The translations under genes and the position numbers were made by a program. A stretch of 64,000 nucleotides of DNA, from positions 20,692-84,691 of the forward strand of contig NZ_LYPA01000024.1 of NCBI RefSeq assembly GCF_001675045.1, given 5' to 3'. A model generated the notes under the pieces. It was not told the origin of the DNA and did no database searches. It saw only the letters and a program-made list of their open reading frames with translations. Source of the stretch: Paenibacillus oryzae (lineage in GTDB: Bacteria; Bacillota; Bacilli; Paenibacillales; Paenibacillaceae). Below are positions 26,186-34,916 of the stretch, in pieces (within the stretch, counting starts at the first letter, position 1; the number at the start of each line of letters is the position of its first letter).

Positions 26186-27634
26186 TTAGTTAACCGGTAT
26201 TCGAGTGTTATTTATAAGGATTGCTTTAACTTTGGCAACATCTAAAGGTGCAGTCGTATTCCAACTTGCATTGAAGGTATGCTTATCAGAGTTTTGGCTT
26301 CCTCCACCACCCTCCAGCGGGATAATACCGTCTATTGTTTCAATTTCAAGCAGCATATCAGTGGCCATGTAATCTTCACCTGTATAGCTGCCGATTACTT
26401 GTACTCCTAATGGACTGATGGTTATATATTCAAAAAGATGACCTTCAACTGAAATATCATTTTTCCAAGTCCGTAAATTGGCAGTTGTATCACTTAAATG
26501 TGCTGCCACTTTCCACTTGCCTTCAACCCCAGAATAAACGGAACCTGTATAAGTAAGAGTGTAATGACTAAGATTTTCATTGATTGCAGGAAATACAAAT
26601 TCTTCAAGCTTATAAATAGCATCACCATAATTGTTTTTTTCTTTATCAAGAAGGTTATATTTTTTATCACTGAAAAAAAACAAACTATAATCATAGGAAA
26701 TAAAATGGCCGTCTGGACCCTTTAGAGAAAGCGCGGGGTCAGTAGGACCAAACTCTTCATTAAAAATAGATCCTATCTGCACATGCAATTTTCCATCAAT
26801 AATACCTATGTTTGAAACCCATTGATCTTTTTCGCCATGGGGCATTGAAGCATAATTACCTGGCATAAGCGCTTCTGTTAATGAATTGAAATCACTTGAC
26901 ATATTACTGCCACCCCAAATCTGTGTTTCTCCAACAGGAATCGTTTGTACATCATCAATCTCTGTTAGGGATACGGAAATAGGTGCGTCTGTATAGGTGT
27001 TGTGGTTAAAAGAAATAAGGAAACTGCCGAGCTCCAACGGATCTGCTAATGGTGAGTTTGGATCAGACGTTATATTAAACTCATAATAAATAGTATTTGT
27101 ATCTGTATTAAAATATAGCATTTTTTTCTTCCATGATATGGAGGATGTTAAAAATTCGTCCCCATCGCTGGTTACTGCTTTTGCTTCAGCATGCATTTTT
27201 ACAGTGAACCCGTCTCTAAACTCAGTTTGTTCCGTCAATCGGTTTTGTCCTGTTCTGTCCTGAAGAGACAGGTAAACAATCGCCCTATTCTCATACTTCT
27301 GTGCACCGATAACCTCCATGCGAATTCCTTCGTCCTCACTATAGATTCCAACTGGCTCAACAATCTTGCCAAAATCAGGATTAAACCTTTGAATGAACCA
27401 ATCAAAATCCCCTAAAGAAGCAGCAGTTGCACTAGCAACTAATACGAACGACATTACAATAGCTGCAATTGTTGGCCTTGTCCACCGTTTGCGGCGTCTG
27501 GCAGGCATGTCAGCACTGCCTGCATGACCTTCATGCAATTGGCTTTTTACCTGTTCTGCAAGTTTACTTGGATCAACCGTAATTTTGGAGAGCCTTTCAT
27601 GTATATGTTTTTCTTCCCTATCAAATTTGTCCAT
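26186..27634 (-). CDS. Anti-sigma factor, DUF4179-like, membrane-anchored
   Basis: A 482-residue protein with a cytoplasmic N-terminus (residues 1-50, including the basic ARRRKRWTRP), one membrane helix (about 51-70, TIAAIVMSFVLVASATAA) and a ~410-residue extracellular part starting LGDFDWFIQRFNPDFGKIVEPVG, the opening of the DUF4179 region found in many Bacillales anti-sigma factors. The start ATG overlaps the end of the sigma factor gene by 14 bases and is preceded by AAAAAGGAG, so the pair is co-translated. The inferred role is to hold the ECF sigma factor at the membrane until an external signal triggers release. There is no zinc-binding HxxxCxxC motif, so it is not a ZAS-type anti-sigma. 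The region is AT-rich compared with the rest of the window. Confidence 0.8.
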   Translation of the reverse strand: MDKFDREEKHIHERLSKITVDPSKLAEQVKSQLHEGHAGSADMPARRRKRWTRPTIAAIVMSFVLVASATAASLGDFDWFIQRFNPDFGKIVEPVGIYSEDEGIRMEVIGAQKYENRAIVYLSLQDRTGQNRLTEQTEFRDGFTVKMHAEAKAVTSDGDEFLTSSISWKKKMLYFNTDTNTIYYEFNITSDPNSPLADPLELGSFLISFNHNTYTDAPISVSLTEIDDVQTIPVGETQIWGGSNMSSDFNSLTEALMPGNYASMPHGEKDQWVSNIGIIDGKLHVQIGSIFNEEFGPTDPALSLKGPDGHFISYDYSLFFFSDKKYNLLDKEKNNYGDAIYKLEEFVFPAINENLSHYTLTYTGSVYSGVEGKWKVAAHLSDTTANLRTWKNDISVEGHLFEYITISPLGVQVIGSYTGEDYMATDMLLEIETIDGIIPLEGGGGSQNSDKHTFNASWNTTAPLDVAKVKAILINNTRIPVN

Positions 27635-28157
27635 AGTTAGACTCCTTTTTACCATATTCAATAGTAAGATATTTAACAATTTTATCTTTGGCTCGTTGAT
27701 ATTGTTTGCGTAATGCAACTGGAGAGCTTCCTGTAAGCTGAGATAATTCCTCGTAACTTTGCCCGTCTATAATATGCCCATATAACAAGGCGCGTTCCAT
27801 AGGCTTAAGCTTCTGTAACGCACGAAGCATCTCATCACTCAACTCTTTATCGCTCTCTGGTAAAACGGCTTCACTACGAATATCCTGAAAGTATAGGATT
27901 TTACGTTTTTTCAGTTGATTTAAACAGCGATTATATGTAATTTTGTACAACCATGCGGATAGATTTTTGCCATCAAAATGATTCCGATTTTGATAGGCTG
28001 AAAGAAAGACTTCTTGTACAATATTTTCCGCTTCATGATAATCACATAGAATCGCCGTTGCATAGCGAAGGAGTTTTTCACCATAAAGAGCAATTATCTC
28101 TTCCAGCTCATCTTCCCCGCCTTTAACAAACCTATTTCCAATATCTGTTTCCTCCAT
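27621..28157 (-). CDS. ECF RNA polymerase sigma factor
   Basis: A 178-residue SigW/SigV-like ECF sigma factor. Region 2 covers about residues 20-90 (LYGEKLLRYATAILCDYHEAENIVQEVFLSAYQ as its 2.1-2.2 core, then NLSAWLYKITYNRCLNQLKKRK for 2.3-2.4), and region 4 about 108-165 (LKPMERALLYGHIIDGQSYEELSQLTGSSPVALRKQ, the helix-turn-helix). These two segments are given for location; the diagnostic parts are the DYHEAENIVQEVF and WLYKITYNRCLN stretches. It is the first gene of the sigma/anti-sigma pair. AGGAGGTGAGCTT precedes the start. The upstream sequence contains ACAAAAC and TATAAGGG spaced somewhat like an ECF promoter, which could mean autoregulation, but I cannot confirm it. Confidence 0.92.
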   Translation of the reverse strand: MEETDIGNRFVKGGEDELEEIIALYGEKLLRYATAILCDYHEAENIVQEVFLSAYQNRNHFDGKNLSAWLYKITYNRCLNQLKKRKILYFQDIRSEAVLPESDKELSDEMLRALQKLKPMERALLYGHIIDGQSYEELSQLTGSSPVALRKQYQRAKDKIVKYLTIEYGKKESNYGQI

Positions 28158-28581
28158 AAGCTCACCTCCTGTTATTTCTCAGTCGACTGTACCCTTATAA
28201 CAGTGCAAAGAGCTGTTTTGTGACATGTTTTTAAATTAATCGGTATTTTAGGCGAAACCTAATAATCGGCGCTTGCCTCGTTATCTGTCTTCTGTCGGTC
28301 ATTCATGCCCGCTACAGAGTAGATGGACTTACGTTGTTATTGATGTTATTGTCAGTACTTTTACGAAAAAAACGTTCTACGCTACTAAAAAAATGATCAT
28401 TGCCGCTATGGGCCGAATCGCTGAGAATCGTTGCTGTATAAGGGATTTCACGACTAGGTGTAAACGTTAAAAATGTGATATAACAAAGAAATACTGCGAA
28501 TTTACTTGTCTATTCTGCATGGCCTACACTTAAGGCGCAGGATGTAATGACAAAAACATAACGAAAGCGGGGATCAGCAGC
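28158..28581. other. Divergent intergenic region between the ECF pair and the sugar operon
   Basis: It has no gene. It holds the sigma factor promoter region (28160-28230), one unit of the GGNC-N6-GNCC palindrome family (28296-28311, CGGTCATTCATGCCCG) and, at 28459, a candidate cre. The sugar operon promoter is not obvious; TATAAC near 28479 is a possible -10. Confidence 0.5.
28459..28472 (+). promoter_or_regulatory. Candidate CcpA (cre) site before the sugar operon
   Basis: TGTAAACGTTAAAA matches TGWAANCGNTNWCA at 13 of 14 positions and overlaps the likely promoter region, a position that would give glucose repression. Confidence 0.45.
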
Positions 28582-30237
28582 ATGAACCAAAAGAATAAAC
28601 GTATGACATGGAACAAACGCATGACATGGTCGACCATAGTCGTCGGCAGCTTATTAATGGCAACGCTTACAGGATGCTCGGGCAATTCATCTCAGCAGAA
28701 GGCGTCTCAGGAGGAGCTGCAGCAGCATCTTGAATCTCAGGAAGGCTCGACGTCGCTCCGTCGATTAGTTCCCGAGGGCAAAACCGTTACCTTGAAGGCC
28801 TGGCGGCCAACCCACTCCTCGATCGGCACGCTTATGGAAAGCTGGAATGACACGTTGTTCCAACGCTGGATGGAGGAGCAGACGGGTGTTCACATTGATT
28901 GGATTACTCCGGTTAGTGGAACCGAGGGAGACAATCTCGCAATGCTCATCAGCTCCGGCGAATATCCGGATTTGTTCTTTGATGCGGGACTGGTGTATCC
29001 GACGGGGGCTTATGGCTTGCTAAAGGATGGTGTGGTGATCGACGTCGCAAAGCATCTGGACAAGCTGCCTAACTATAAGACAGAGCTTGAGCGCAGCTCA
29101 GTCCGTCAGATCGAAAGCTATTCCGATGAAGGAGAGATGGCCTCCTTATCCAGCTTTACTCAAGACGATGTTCAGGATGCGACCTGGTACGGCATCTTGA
29201 TGCGTAAGGACATGCTGGAAAAGGTTAATATGGAGGCTCCCCAGACGTATGACGAATGGTATGATGTGCTGACTGCTTTTAAGAAAGCCGGTCTTGAGAA
29301 GCCTTACCTGCTCAACAGCGACGGCTTCCCTAAGCTGAATATGTTTATTGGCGGTTTGGGATTTGGTTATATGAATTACGGCGGAAGCGTCCAGCCGTTC
29401 TATCAGGTTGACGGCAAGGTTCGTTATGCGCCGCTGGAGGAGGGGTTCAGGACGTACCTGGAGATGATGAACAAATGGTACTCCGAAGGGCTTATCGATC
29501 AGGACTTCCTGTCTCTCAATTCCATCAATGCCGAGTTTGCTGCTTATCCGGACCCGCGTACCGGCTCGATGGTTGCGCCGATTTCGGTTGTCAATGTCAT
29601 CCGGGAGCTGACGCCTGACAAAAATGTGGATTATATTGCCGTTCCGCATCCGGTTGTCAATAAAGGCGACAAAATTCATGTCGGCACCGAATCCAGGCTG
29701 GTCCGTTCAGGGATGCAAATCAGCTCCAAGACAAAAAATCTGGACCTTGCGTTGCAATGGGCGGATTTGTTCTACTCGCCGGACGTCATTCACATAAGCA
29801 ATTACGGGCCGGACGAGTCCTATTATGAGAAGCTTCCGGACGGGACATACCGGTTCAATGAGAAGGTTTACGCCAACGAAGACGGCTTTGCCGCGATTGA
29901 TATGATTACGTCGATAGCGGATGCGCCGGCCGTTGTTGTCAGCAACCGCACAGTTACAGACCCGTGGCTGCTGGAGCAAGCCGAGCTCTATGATTCGATT
30001 AATGATAATGCTTATGTAATCAGCTCCTCCTTAACCTTAAACGATGAGGAATCCAAAACCTATAATTCCGTCATGACGAATATTATCGACTATGTCGAGG
30101 AAATGCAGATCAAATTTATTATGGGTATTGAGAAGTTCGATAAGTATGATGCTTTTGTAGAGAGAATTAGAAGCATGAATGTTGAAACAGCGATGGCGGT
30201 ATACCAGAAGGCTCTGGATCGCTATAACTCACGATAG
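28582..30237 (+). CDS. ABC sugar transporter solute-binding lipoprotein
   Basis: A 551-residue extracellular solute-binding protein of the LipO/YtcQ type (family 1). The N-terminus has a lipoprotein signal with the lipobox LTGC (Cys at residue 32), then a Ser/Gln-rich spacer and the binding lobes starting TVTLKAW. Typical motifs are ISSGEYPDLFFDAG and GILMRKDMLEKVNMEAPQTYDEWY (the conserved hinge segment). These large binding proteins serve transporters for oligosaccharides and uronides. It begins a run of seven same-strand genes with short gaps. The matching ATPase is absent, as is usual for this group, which shares a general MsmX-type ATPase encoded elsewhere. The substrate is not known. 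Confidence 0.9.
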   Translation: MNQKNKRMTWNKRMTWSTIVVGSLLMATLTGCSGNSSQQKASQEELQQHLESQEGSTSLRRLVPEGKTVTLKAWRPTHSSIGTLMESWNDTLFQRWMEEQTGVHIDWITPVSGTEGDNLAMLISSGEYPDLFFDAGLVYPTGAYGLLKDGVVIDVAKHLDKLPNYKTELERSSVRQIESYSDEGEMASLSSFTQDDVQDATWYGILMRKDMLEKVNMEAPQTYDEWYDVLTAFKKAGLEKPYLLNSDGFPKLNMFIGGLGFGYMNYGGSVQPFYQVDGKVRYAPLEEGFRTYLEMMNKWYSEGLIDQDFLSLNSINAEFAAYPDPRTGSMVAPISVVNVIRELTPDKNVDYIAVPHPVVNKGDKIHVGTESRLVRSGMQISSKTKNLDLALQWADLFYSPDVIHISNYGPDESYYEKLPDGTYRFNEKVYANEDGFAAIDMITSIADAPAVVVSNRTVTDPWLLEQAELYDSINDNAYVISSSLTLNDEESKTYNSVMTNIIDYVEEMQIKFIMGIEKFDKYDAFVERIRSMNVETAMAVYQKALDRYNSR

Positions 30238-30309
30238 ATTACCTGCTGCGGCGGGGCCGTCACAGATTAGACTTTGGCGGCCCTCCCCCCTGATAAGGAG
30301 TGCGATTAC

Positions 30310-31212
30310 ATGAGAGCCTTATATATAAATTACAAGCGGCATAAGATGGTTTATTGGATGACGCTCCCAGTTATTTTGTACTTTGTCGTGTTTCATTATC
30401 TTCCAATGGCCGGCGTCATTATGGCTTTCCAGAATTTTTCACCCAAAACCGGTATTTTCGGCAGTGAGTGGGTCGGTTTTCAAAACTTTATTGACTTCTT
30501 TAATAGTCCGAATTTCATTCGGGTATTGAAAAATACGCTGGCCTTGAGTCTGCTGGATTTGCTTTTTGGTTTCCCGGCGCCGATTATTCTGGCATTGCTG
30601 CTTAACGAAATTCGAGCCCGGCTGTTCAAAAGGACGGTACAAACGATCAGCTATTTGCCTTATTTCCTTTCCACCGCTATTATAGCCGGTCTGATTCATG
30701 ATTTTACATCCTCCACCGGTCCAATAACAACAATGATCGCTCCGCTGCTTGGGAAAACAGCGAATTTACTTAGCTTGCCGGAGATGTTCCGGACCATATT
30801 TGTCACTACGAATATCTGGCAGTTTATGGGTTATAACAGCATTATCTATCTGGCGGCTTTGTCGCGTGTTGATTCAGAGCAATACGAAGCGGCCAAAATC
30901 GATGGAGCGGGGCATTGGAAGCAGTGTATCCATGTCACGATACCGGGTATCTCGTCAACAATTATTATTATGCTCATTCTGAATCTCGGACAGATGCTTA
31001 ACGTCAACTTCGAGAAGGTGCTGCTGCTCTATAACAGCGCTATCTATGAGACGGCCGATGTTATATCCACTTATATTTATAGGCAAGGTATCTTGAGCCA
31101 TAATTACGGATACAGCACCGCAGTAGGTTTATTCAACTCTGTGATCGGGCTTTTATTGATCGTCAGCGCCAATTATGTGAGCAAAAAATATTCGGAGACG
31201 AGACTGTTTTAG
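30310..31212 (+). CDS. ABC sugar transporter permease, LplB type
   Basis: A 300-residue permease with six membrane helices. The N-terminus YWMTLPVILYFVVFHYLPMAG and NFSPKTGIFGSEWVGFQNF are typical of the LplB/YtcP-partner group, and the EAA loop reads EQYEAAKIDGAGHWKQCIHVTIPG, the contact for the ATPase. The ATG at 30310 follows ATAAGGAG; an in-frame start 36 bases upstream lacks a ribosome-binding site. It works with the next gene as a heterodimeric channel for the sugar delivered by the upstream lipoprotein. Confidence 0.92.
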   Translation: MRALYINYKRHKMVYWMTLPVILYFVVFHYLPMAGVIMAFQNFSPKTGIFGSEWVGFQNFIDFFNSPNFIRVLKNTLALSLLDLLFGFPAPIILALLLNEIRARLFKRTVQTISYLPYFLSTAIIAGLIHDFTSSTGPITTMIAPLLGKTANLLSLPEMFRTIFVTTNIWQFMGYNSIIYLAALSRVDSEQYEAAKIDGAGHWKQCIHVTIPGISSTIIIMLILNLGQMLNVNFEKVLLLYNSAIYETADVISTYIYRQGILSHNYGYSTAVGLFNSVIGLLLIVSANYVSKKYSETRLF

Positions 31213-31224
31213 GAGGGGGAAAGT

Positions 31225-32106
31225 ATGGCATCTGATCGCAATATGGGCAGACGACTGTTTCTGATCTGCAATTATATACTCTTAGGGCTGATCACCTTGA
31301 TCTGCCTGATGCCCATGTGGCATACGCTGGCTGCGTCGCTCTCCTCGCCCGTTGAGCTGAACGCCAACAAGGGCTTAATGTTTTTTCCGGTAGGAGAGAT
31401 TACCTTCAAGGGGTACGAGATTGTTTTTGCCAACCCCTCGATCTGGAAAAGTTATCTGAATACGTTGATATACGTTGTTGGCGGGACTGTATTAGGTATT
31501 TCGATGACCGCCTTGGGTGCTTTTACGCTCTCGCGCAGTTATTTTATGCCGGCCAATACGCTGATGCTGCTCATCGTGTTCACCATGCTGTTTAATGGCG
31601 GGATGATCCCTAACTATGTGCTGATTCTCAAGCTTGGATTGTTCAATAGCGCTTGGGCTCTGCTTCTGCCGGCGGCTATTAATGTATTTCATCTTATTAT
31701 TTTGCGCGCGGCGTTCCAAGGTGTTCCAGCGGCGCTGGAGGAGTCGGCCAAGCTGGACGGGGCCAATGAGATGCAGATTTTTCTGCGGATCATTCTGCCC
31801 GTGTCGAAGGCATCGATTGCTGTTATCGTATTGTTCATTGCTGTCATGCACTGGAATTCCTGGTTCCCTGCTTCGCTATATCTCACGGATCGGGCCAAAT
31901 ATCCGCTGCAGATTATATTGCGGGAGATTCTTATCGAAGGCAACACAAATATGACCTCCGGCGGCGCAAACGCTGCGATAAGCATCTATAAATCGTTAAT
32001 TAAGTATTGTACGGTTATGGTGAGTACCTTGCCGATATTGTGCGTGTATCCGTTTATTCAGAAGTATTTTGCAAAAGGCGTCATGATTGGCGCAATCAAA
32101 GGATAG
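31225..32106 (+). CDS. ABC sugar transporter permease, LplC type
   Basis: A 293-residue MalG-like permease, six membrane helices, with the EAA loop ALEESAKLDGANEMQIFLRIILPVS and the conserved C-terminus PFIQKYFAKGVMIGAIKG. GMIPNYVLILKLGL is the usual central loop. AGGAGGGG precedes the ATG, 12 bases after the LplB-type gene. The two permeases and the lipoprotein form one importer; the same gene set occurs again at 59964-63640 with a different gene order. Confidence 0.93.
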   Translation: MASDRNMGRRLFLICNYILLGLITLICLMPMWHTLAASLSSPVELNANKGLMFFPVGEITFKGYEIVFANPSIWKSYLNTLIYVVGGTVLGISMTALGAFTLSRSYFMPANTLMLLIVFTMLFNGGMIPNYVLILKLGLFNSAWALLLPAAINVFHLIILRAAFQGVPAALEESAKLDGANEMQIFLRIILPVSKASIAVIVLFIAVMHWNSWFPASLYLTDRAKYPLQIILREILIEGNTNMTSGGANAAISIYKSLIKYCTVMVSTLPILCVYPFIQKYFAKGVMIGAIKG

Positions 32107-32119
32107 GAGGTTGTTGCTC

Positions 32120-32917
32120 ATGGCATTGGTTACAATGTTCACCTATTCCAAGGTGTTGAATTTGCAAACCCGATTGGTCGTTATCATGCCGGATAAGGCT
32201 GTTGAGCCCGTTCCGGTTCTGTACCTGCTGCATGGCGGCAGCGGCAACAGCATGACCTGGCTTAGTCAGACGGGGATTGAGCGTTATGCACAAGAGAAAG
32301 GCATCGCGGTCGTTATGCCTGCTGCCGGTCCGAGCCGGTGGCTGAACATGACGCTGGGCCCGAATTACGGCGATTATATCGTGGAGGAGCTGCCAAAGAC
32401 GATCCGCCGCTTCTTTCCGCAAACGTCGCTTAAGCAAGAGCATACCTTCATCGGAGGCCTTTCGATGGGAGGCGGCGGCGCACTGGAGCTGGCGATGATG
32501 TACCCCGAGCATTATGCGGCGGCTTGTATTCTGTCGACTAGCTCGGTCATCCCCCTGGAGCATCTTCGTACCATATCGGGCTATCCGCCTCCGCCCGGCG
32601 GAGAAGGCGCGCCGAGCTTGCCACAAATTCATCTTGGCGTCGATGATCCTGATGAGCTGGAGGGGACGAAATACGATGTGCTGCATCAATCCATTCAGAA
32701 TATCAAAGAGGGGAAAAAGCTGCCGCGTATTTTTCATGCGGTTGGTACGGAGGATCATGCATTTGAAGTAGGCCTTGCTTTGCGGCAGCATTTTATGGGC
32801 ATCAAAAACAATCCCTACCGCTATGAATTTTACACTGAACAGGCGGGTCATACATGGCCCTTCTGGGATAAGTGGATACAGGTTTTTCTGAACTCTCTAT
32901 CATTCCATACCAACTAA
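32120..32917 (+). CDS. Esterase (EstA/esterase D-like alpha/beta hydrolase) 1
   Basis: A 265-residue intracellular alpha/beta hydrolase of the tributyrin-esterase/esterase-D type. PVPVLYLLHGGSGNSMTW forms the oxyanion region, the nucleophile Ser is in GGLSMGGGGALEL, and the His in EQAGHTWPFWDKWI. The acid is probably Asp in GTEDHAFE. The ATG at 32120 follows AGGAGG; an in-frame TTG upstream lies in the permease gene. No signal peptide, so it should act on imported, acylated (for example acetylated) oligosaccharides; that substrate is inferred from its place after the importer. A paralogue follows directly. Confidence 0.86.
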   Translation: MALVTMFTYSKVLNLQTRLVVIMPDKAVEPVPVLYLLHGGSGNSMTWLSQTGIERYAQEKGIAVVMPAAGPSRWLNMTLGPNYGDYIVEELPKTIRRFFPQTSLKQEHTFIGGLSMGGGGALELAMMYPEHYAAACILSTSSVIPLEHLRTISGYPPPPGGEGAPSLPQIHLGVDDPDELEGTKYDVLHQSIQNIKEGKKLPRIFHAVGTEDHAFEVGLALRQHFMGIKNNPYRYEFYTEQAGHTWPFWDKWIQVFLNSLSFHTN

Positions 32918-32948
32918 ATTCCATACCAACTAAAGAGGTGATCGGAAT

Positions 32949-33719
32949 ATGGCTTTTATGCAATTGGATCTTTATTCACGTATGCTGACGCGCCAGACGG
33001 AAATAGCTGTGGTCATACCGGAGCGCGGTGAACCGTCCGCGGCATATCCCGTCCTTTGGCTGCTTCACGGGGCATGCGACAATCATAGCGGCTGGTGGAG
33101 AAATACGGCCGTTGAATTGTACGCGGAGGAGTACGGTATCGCCGTCGTGATGCCAACCGCTGATCTTAGCTTCTACGCGAATGGTCCGCTGGGCCGTTAT
33201 TATGATCATATTGCCTTCGAGCTGCCGGAGCTTCTTGGCGGGATGTTCCCATTGAGCACGGCGCCCAAGGATCAGGTTGTGGCCGGATTATCGATGGGCG
33301 GACATGGCGCCTATAAATTCGGCTTTACTAACCCTGAGCGATATGCCGGTATGGCGGTGCTGTCGGCCGGCAACTTCCTTGATCTAGGCAATCCTCCGCC
33401 GGGCGGTTTTCAGGAGGACGTGCACAGGAAGCTGTTTCGGACCACAATTGCCGAGGAGCTCAGGGGCACGGAGCATGATATTTCCCATCTGGCCTCGTTG
33501 GCAGCACGCAAAGGCGTCCCGCTGCCCAAGCTGTTTGCCAGCTGCGGGACCGAGGATCTGGCCATTGAAAGCGCACGAAACACATACAGGTATATTACGG
33601 AAGAGCTTGGTGTGGAGGGGATGTGGCAGGAGGGGGCGGGAGGACATGACTGGACGTTTTGGGGCCGGATGCTGCCCGAAGTAATGAACTGGTGCAGGAC
33701 TTCTGTCTACCGGCCATGA
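32949..33719 (+). CDS. Esterase (EstA/esterase D-like alpha/beta hydrolase) 2
   Basis: A 256-residue paralogue of the preceding esterase (about 35-40 % alike by eye). YPVLWLLHGACDNHSGWW, the Ser in AGLSMGGHGAYKF, the Asp in GTEDLAIES and the His in GAGGHDWTFWG give a complete catalytic set. GAGGTGATCGGAAT precedes the ATG. The gene stop overlaps the start of the MFS gene (ATGA), so translation is coupled. Two esterases in tandem suggest two different ester positions or acyl groups on the substrate, or a recent duplication that has since diverged. Confidence 0.86.
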   Translation: MAFMQLDLYSRMLTRQTEIAVVIPERGEPSAAYPVLWLLHGACDNHSGWWRNTAVELYAEEYGIAVVMPTADLSFYANGPLGRYYDHIAFELPELLGGMFPLSTAPKDQVVAGLSMGGHGAYKFGFTNPERYAGMAVLSAGNFLDLGNPPPGGFQEDVHRKLFRTTIAEELRGTEHDISHLASLAARKGVPLPKLFASCGTEDLAIESARNTYRYITEELGVEGMWQEGAGGHDWTFWGRMLPEVMNWCRTSVYRP

Positions 33720-34894
33720 CGCGAATCTGGAATCGGCAGTATACCGCTATCTTTTTGTTGAATGCCATACTTAATATTAGCTTTTACATGATTTCGACGA
33801 CTTTATCTGTTCATCTGACCGATAGAGGCATGACCGTTGCGACCGCAGGCGCCGTTATTGGAGCGATGCCGATGGCGGCGATGCTGATTCGCCCCTTCAG
33901 CGGCTGGATTTGCGACCGTTTCAGCAAAAAGAGGCTGATGCTTATCTTTCTGATGCTAAATGGCCTGTGTATTGCGGCTTACGGCATCGCAGCTTCTGAC
34001 GCGGCTTATTTGATGGCAAGATTGCTGCACGGCGTTTCATTCAGCATAACGACCACGGTTACGATGGCGCTCATTGCTTCTTACATTCCGAAGGAACGAA
34101 TGGGGGAAGGCTTGGGCTACTTCGGGGTGGGCCAGACACTGGCAATGGCAGTCGGGCCCGGAGCGGGCCTGGCGCTGGCTCATTACTTCAATACCCAGGC
34201 GATGTTCTTTTTTGCCTCGTTCTGTGTTATAGTTTCAATGATTTCATTGCTATTCCTTCAAGATTCGGGAGGGGAGCGAAGCCCCGAACAGCGCAAAGCG
34301 CTGCCCTTAAGCTGGAGCGCTATCTTTGTCAAACAAGCCTTGCTGTTCAGTGTCATCTCGTTTGCTCTATCCTCGGTTAATGCAATAGAGACAAGCTTTA
34401 TTGCTTTGTATGGCCTTGAGCTGGGTATGCCGAACGCCGGCTGGTATTTTACGTTAAGCGCCGCAGTTCTGCTCCTCTCCCGCCTGTTTTGCGGGAAGCT
34501 GGTAGACCGAAAGGGCTTTTCGTTTGTTTTGTATCCCGGCTTGATTTGCGTCGCATTAGCGTTATGGCTGCTGAGCGGGGCAAGCGCTTTCAATCCGGTT
34601 GCGATATTTGCTATTGCGGCTGTGCTCAAGGCGCTTGGAGTTGGAGCCGTTCAGCCTGCGCTGCAGGCTTCTGTTATGAATGCCGTTTCTCCCGAGCGCA
34701 GGGGTGCGGCAACCAGCACCTTCTACATCGGGGCGGATCTGGGGCAGGCTTCAGCGCCGGTAATCGCCGGCGAGGTCATAGATAGCAGCGGATACCCGTC
34801 GATGTTCAGAGTGTTTATACTGCCTCTCGCGGCGGTCCTGATAGGGTACGGCTTTTTTATGCGGATACGCAAGAGTAGAATGACATCAAGATGA
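33716..34894 (+). CDS. MFS transporter
   Basis: A 392-residue major facilitator with 12 membrane helices. The loop 2-3 motif A reads GWICDRFSKKRLM, and the second half has GKLVDRKGFSF. It resembles the YfcJ/arabinose-polymer efflux (AraJ-like) group. The start ATG overlaps the stop of the upstream esterase by four bases; a longer in-frame start inside the esterase gene is unlikely. In this operon it may export a product or an inhibitory acyl or sugar by-product, which is only inferred. Confidence 0.85.
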   Translation: MTRIWNRQYTAIFLLNAILNISFYMISTTLSVHLTDRGMTVATAGAVIGAMPMAAMLIRPFSGWICDRFSKKRLMLIFLMLNGLCIAAYGIAASDAAYLMARLLHGVSFSITTTVTMALIASYIPKERMGEGLGYFGVGQTLAMAVGPGAGLALAHYFNTQAMFFFASFCVIVSMISLLFLQDSGGERSPEQRKALPLSWSAIFVKQALLFSVISFALSSVNAIETSFIALYGLELGMPNAGWYFTLSAAVLLLSRLFCGKLVDRKGFSFVLYPGLICVALALWLLSGASAFNPVAIFAIAAVLKALGVGAVQPALQASVMNAVSPERRGAATSTFYIGADLGQASAPVIAGEVIDSSGYPSMFRVFILPLAAVLIGYGFFMRIRKSRMTSR

Positions 34895-34916
34895 TGGCGA
34901 AGGGGCGAATGGCCAG

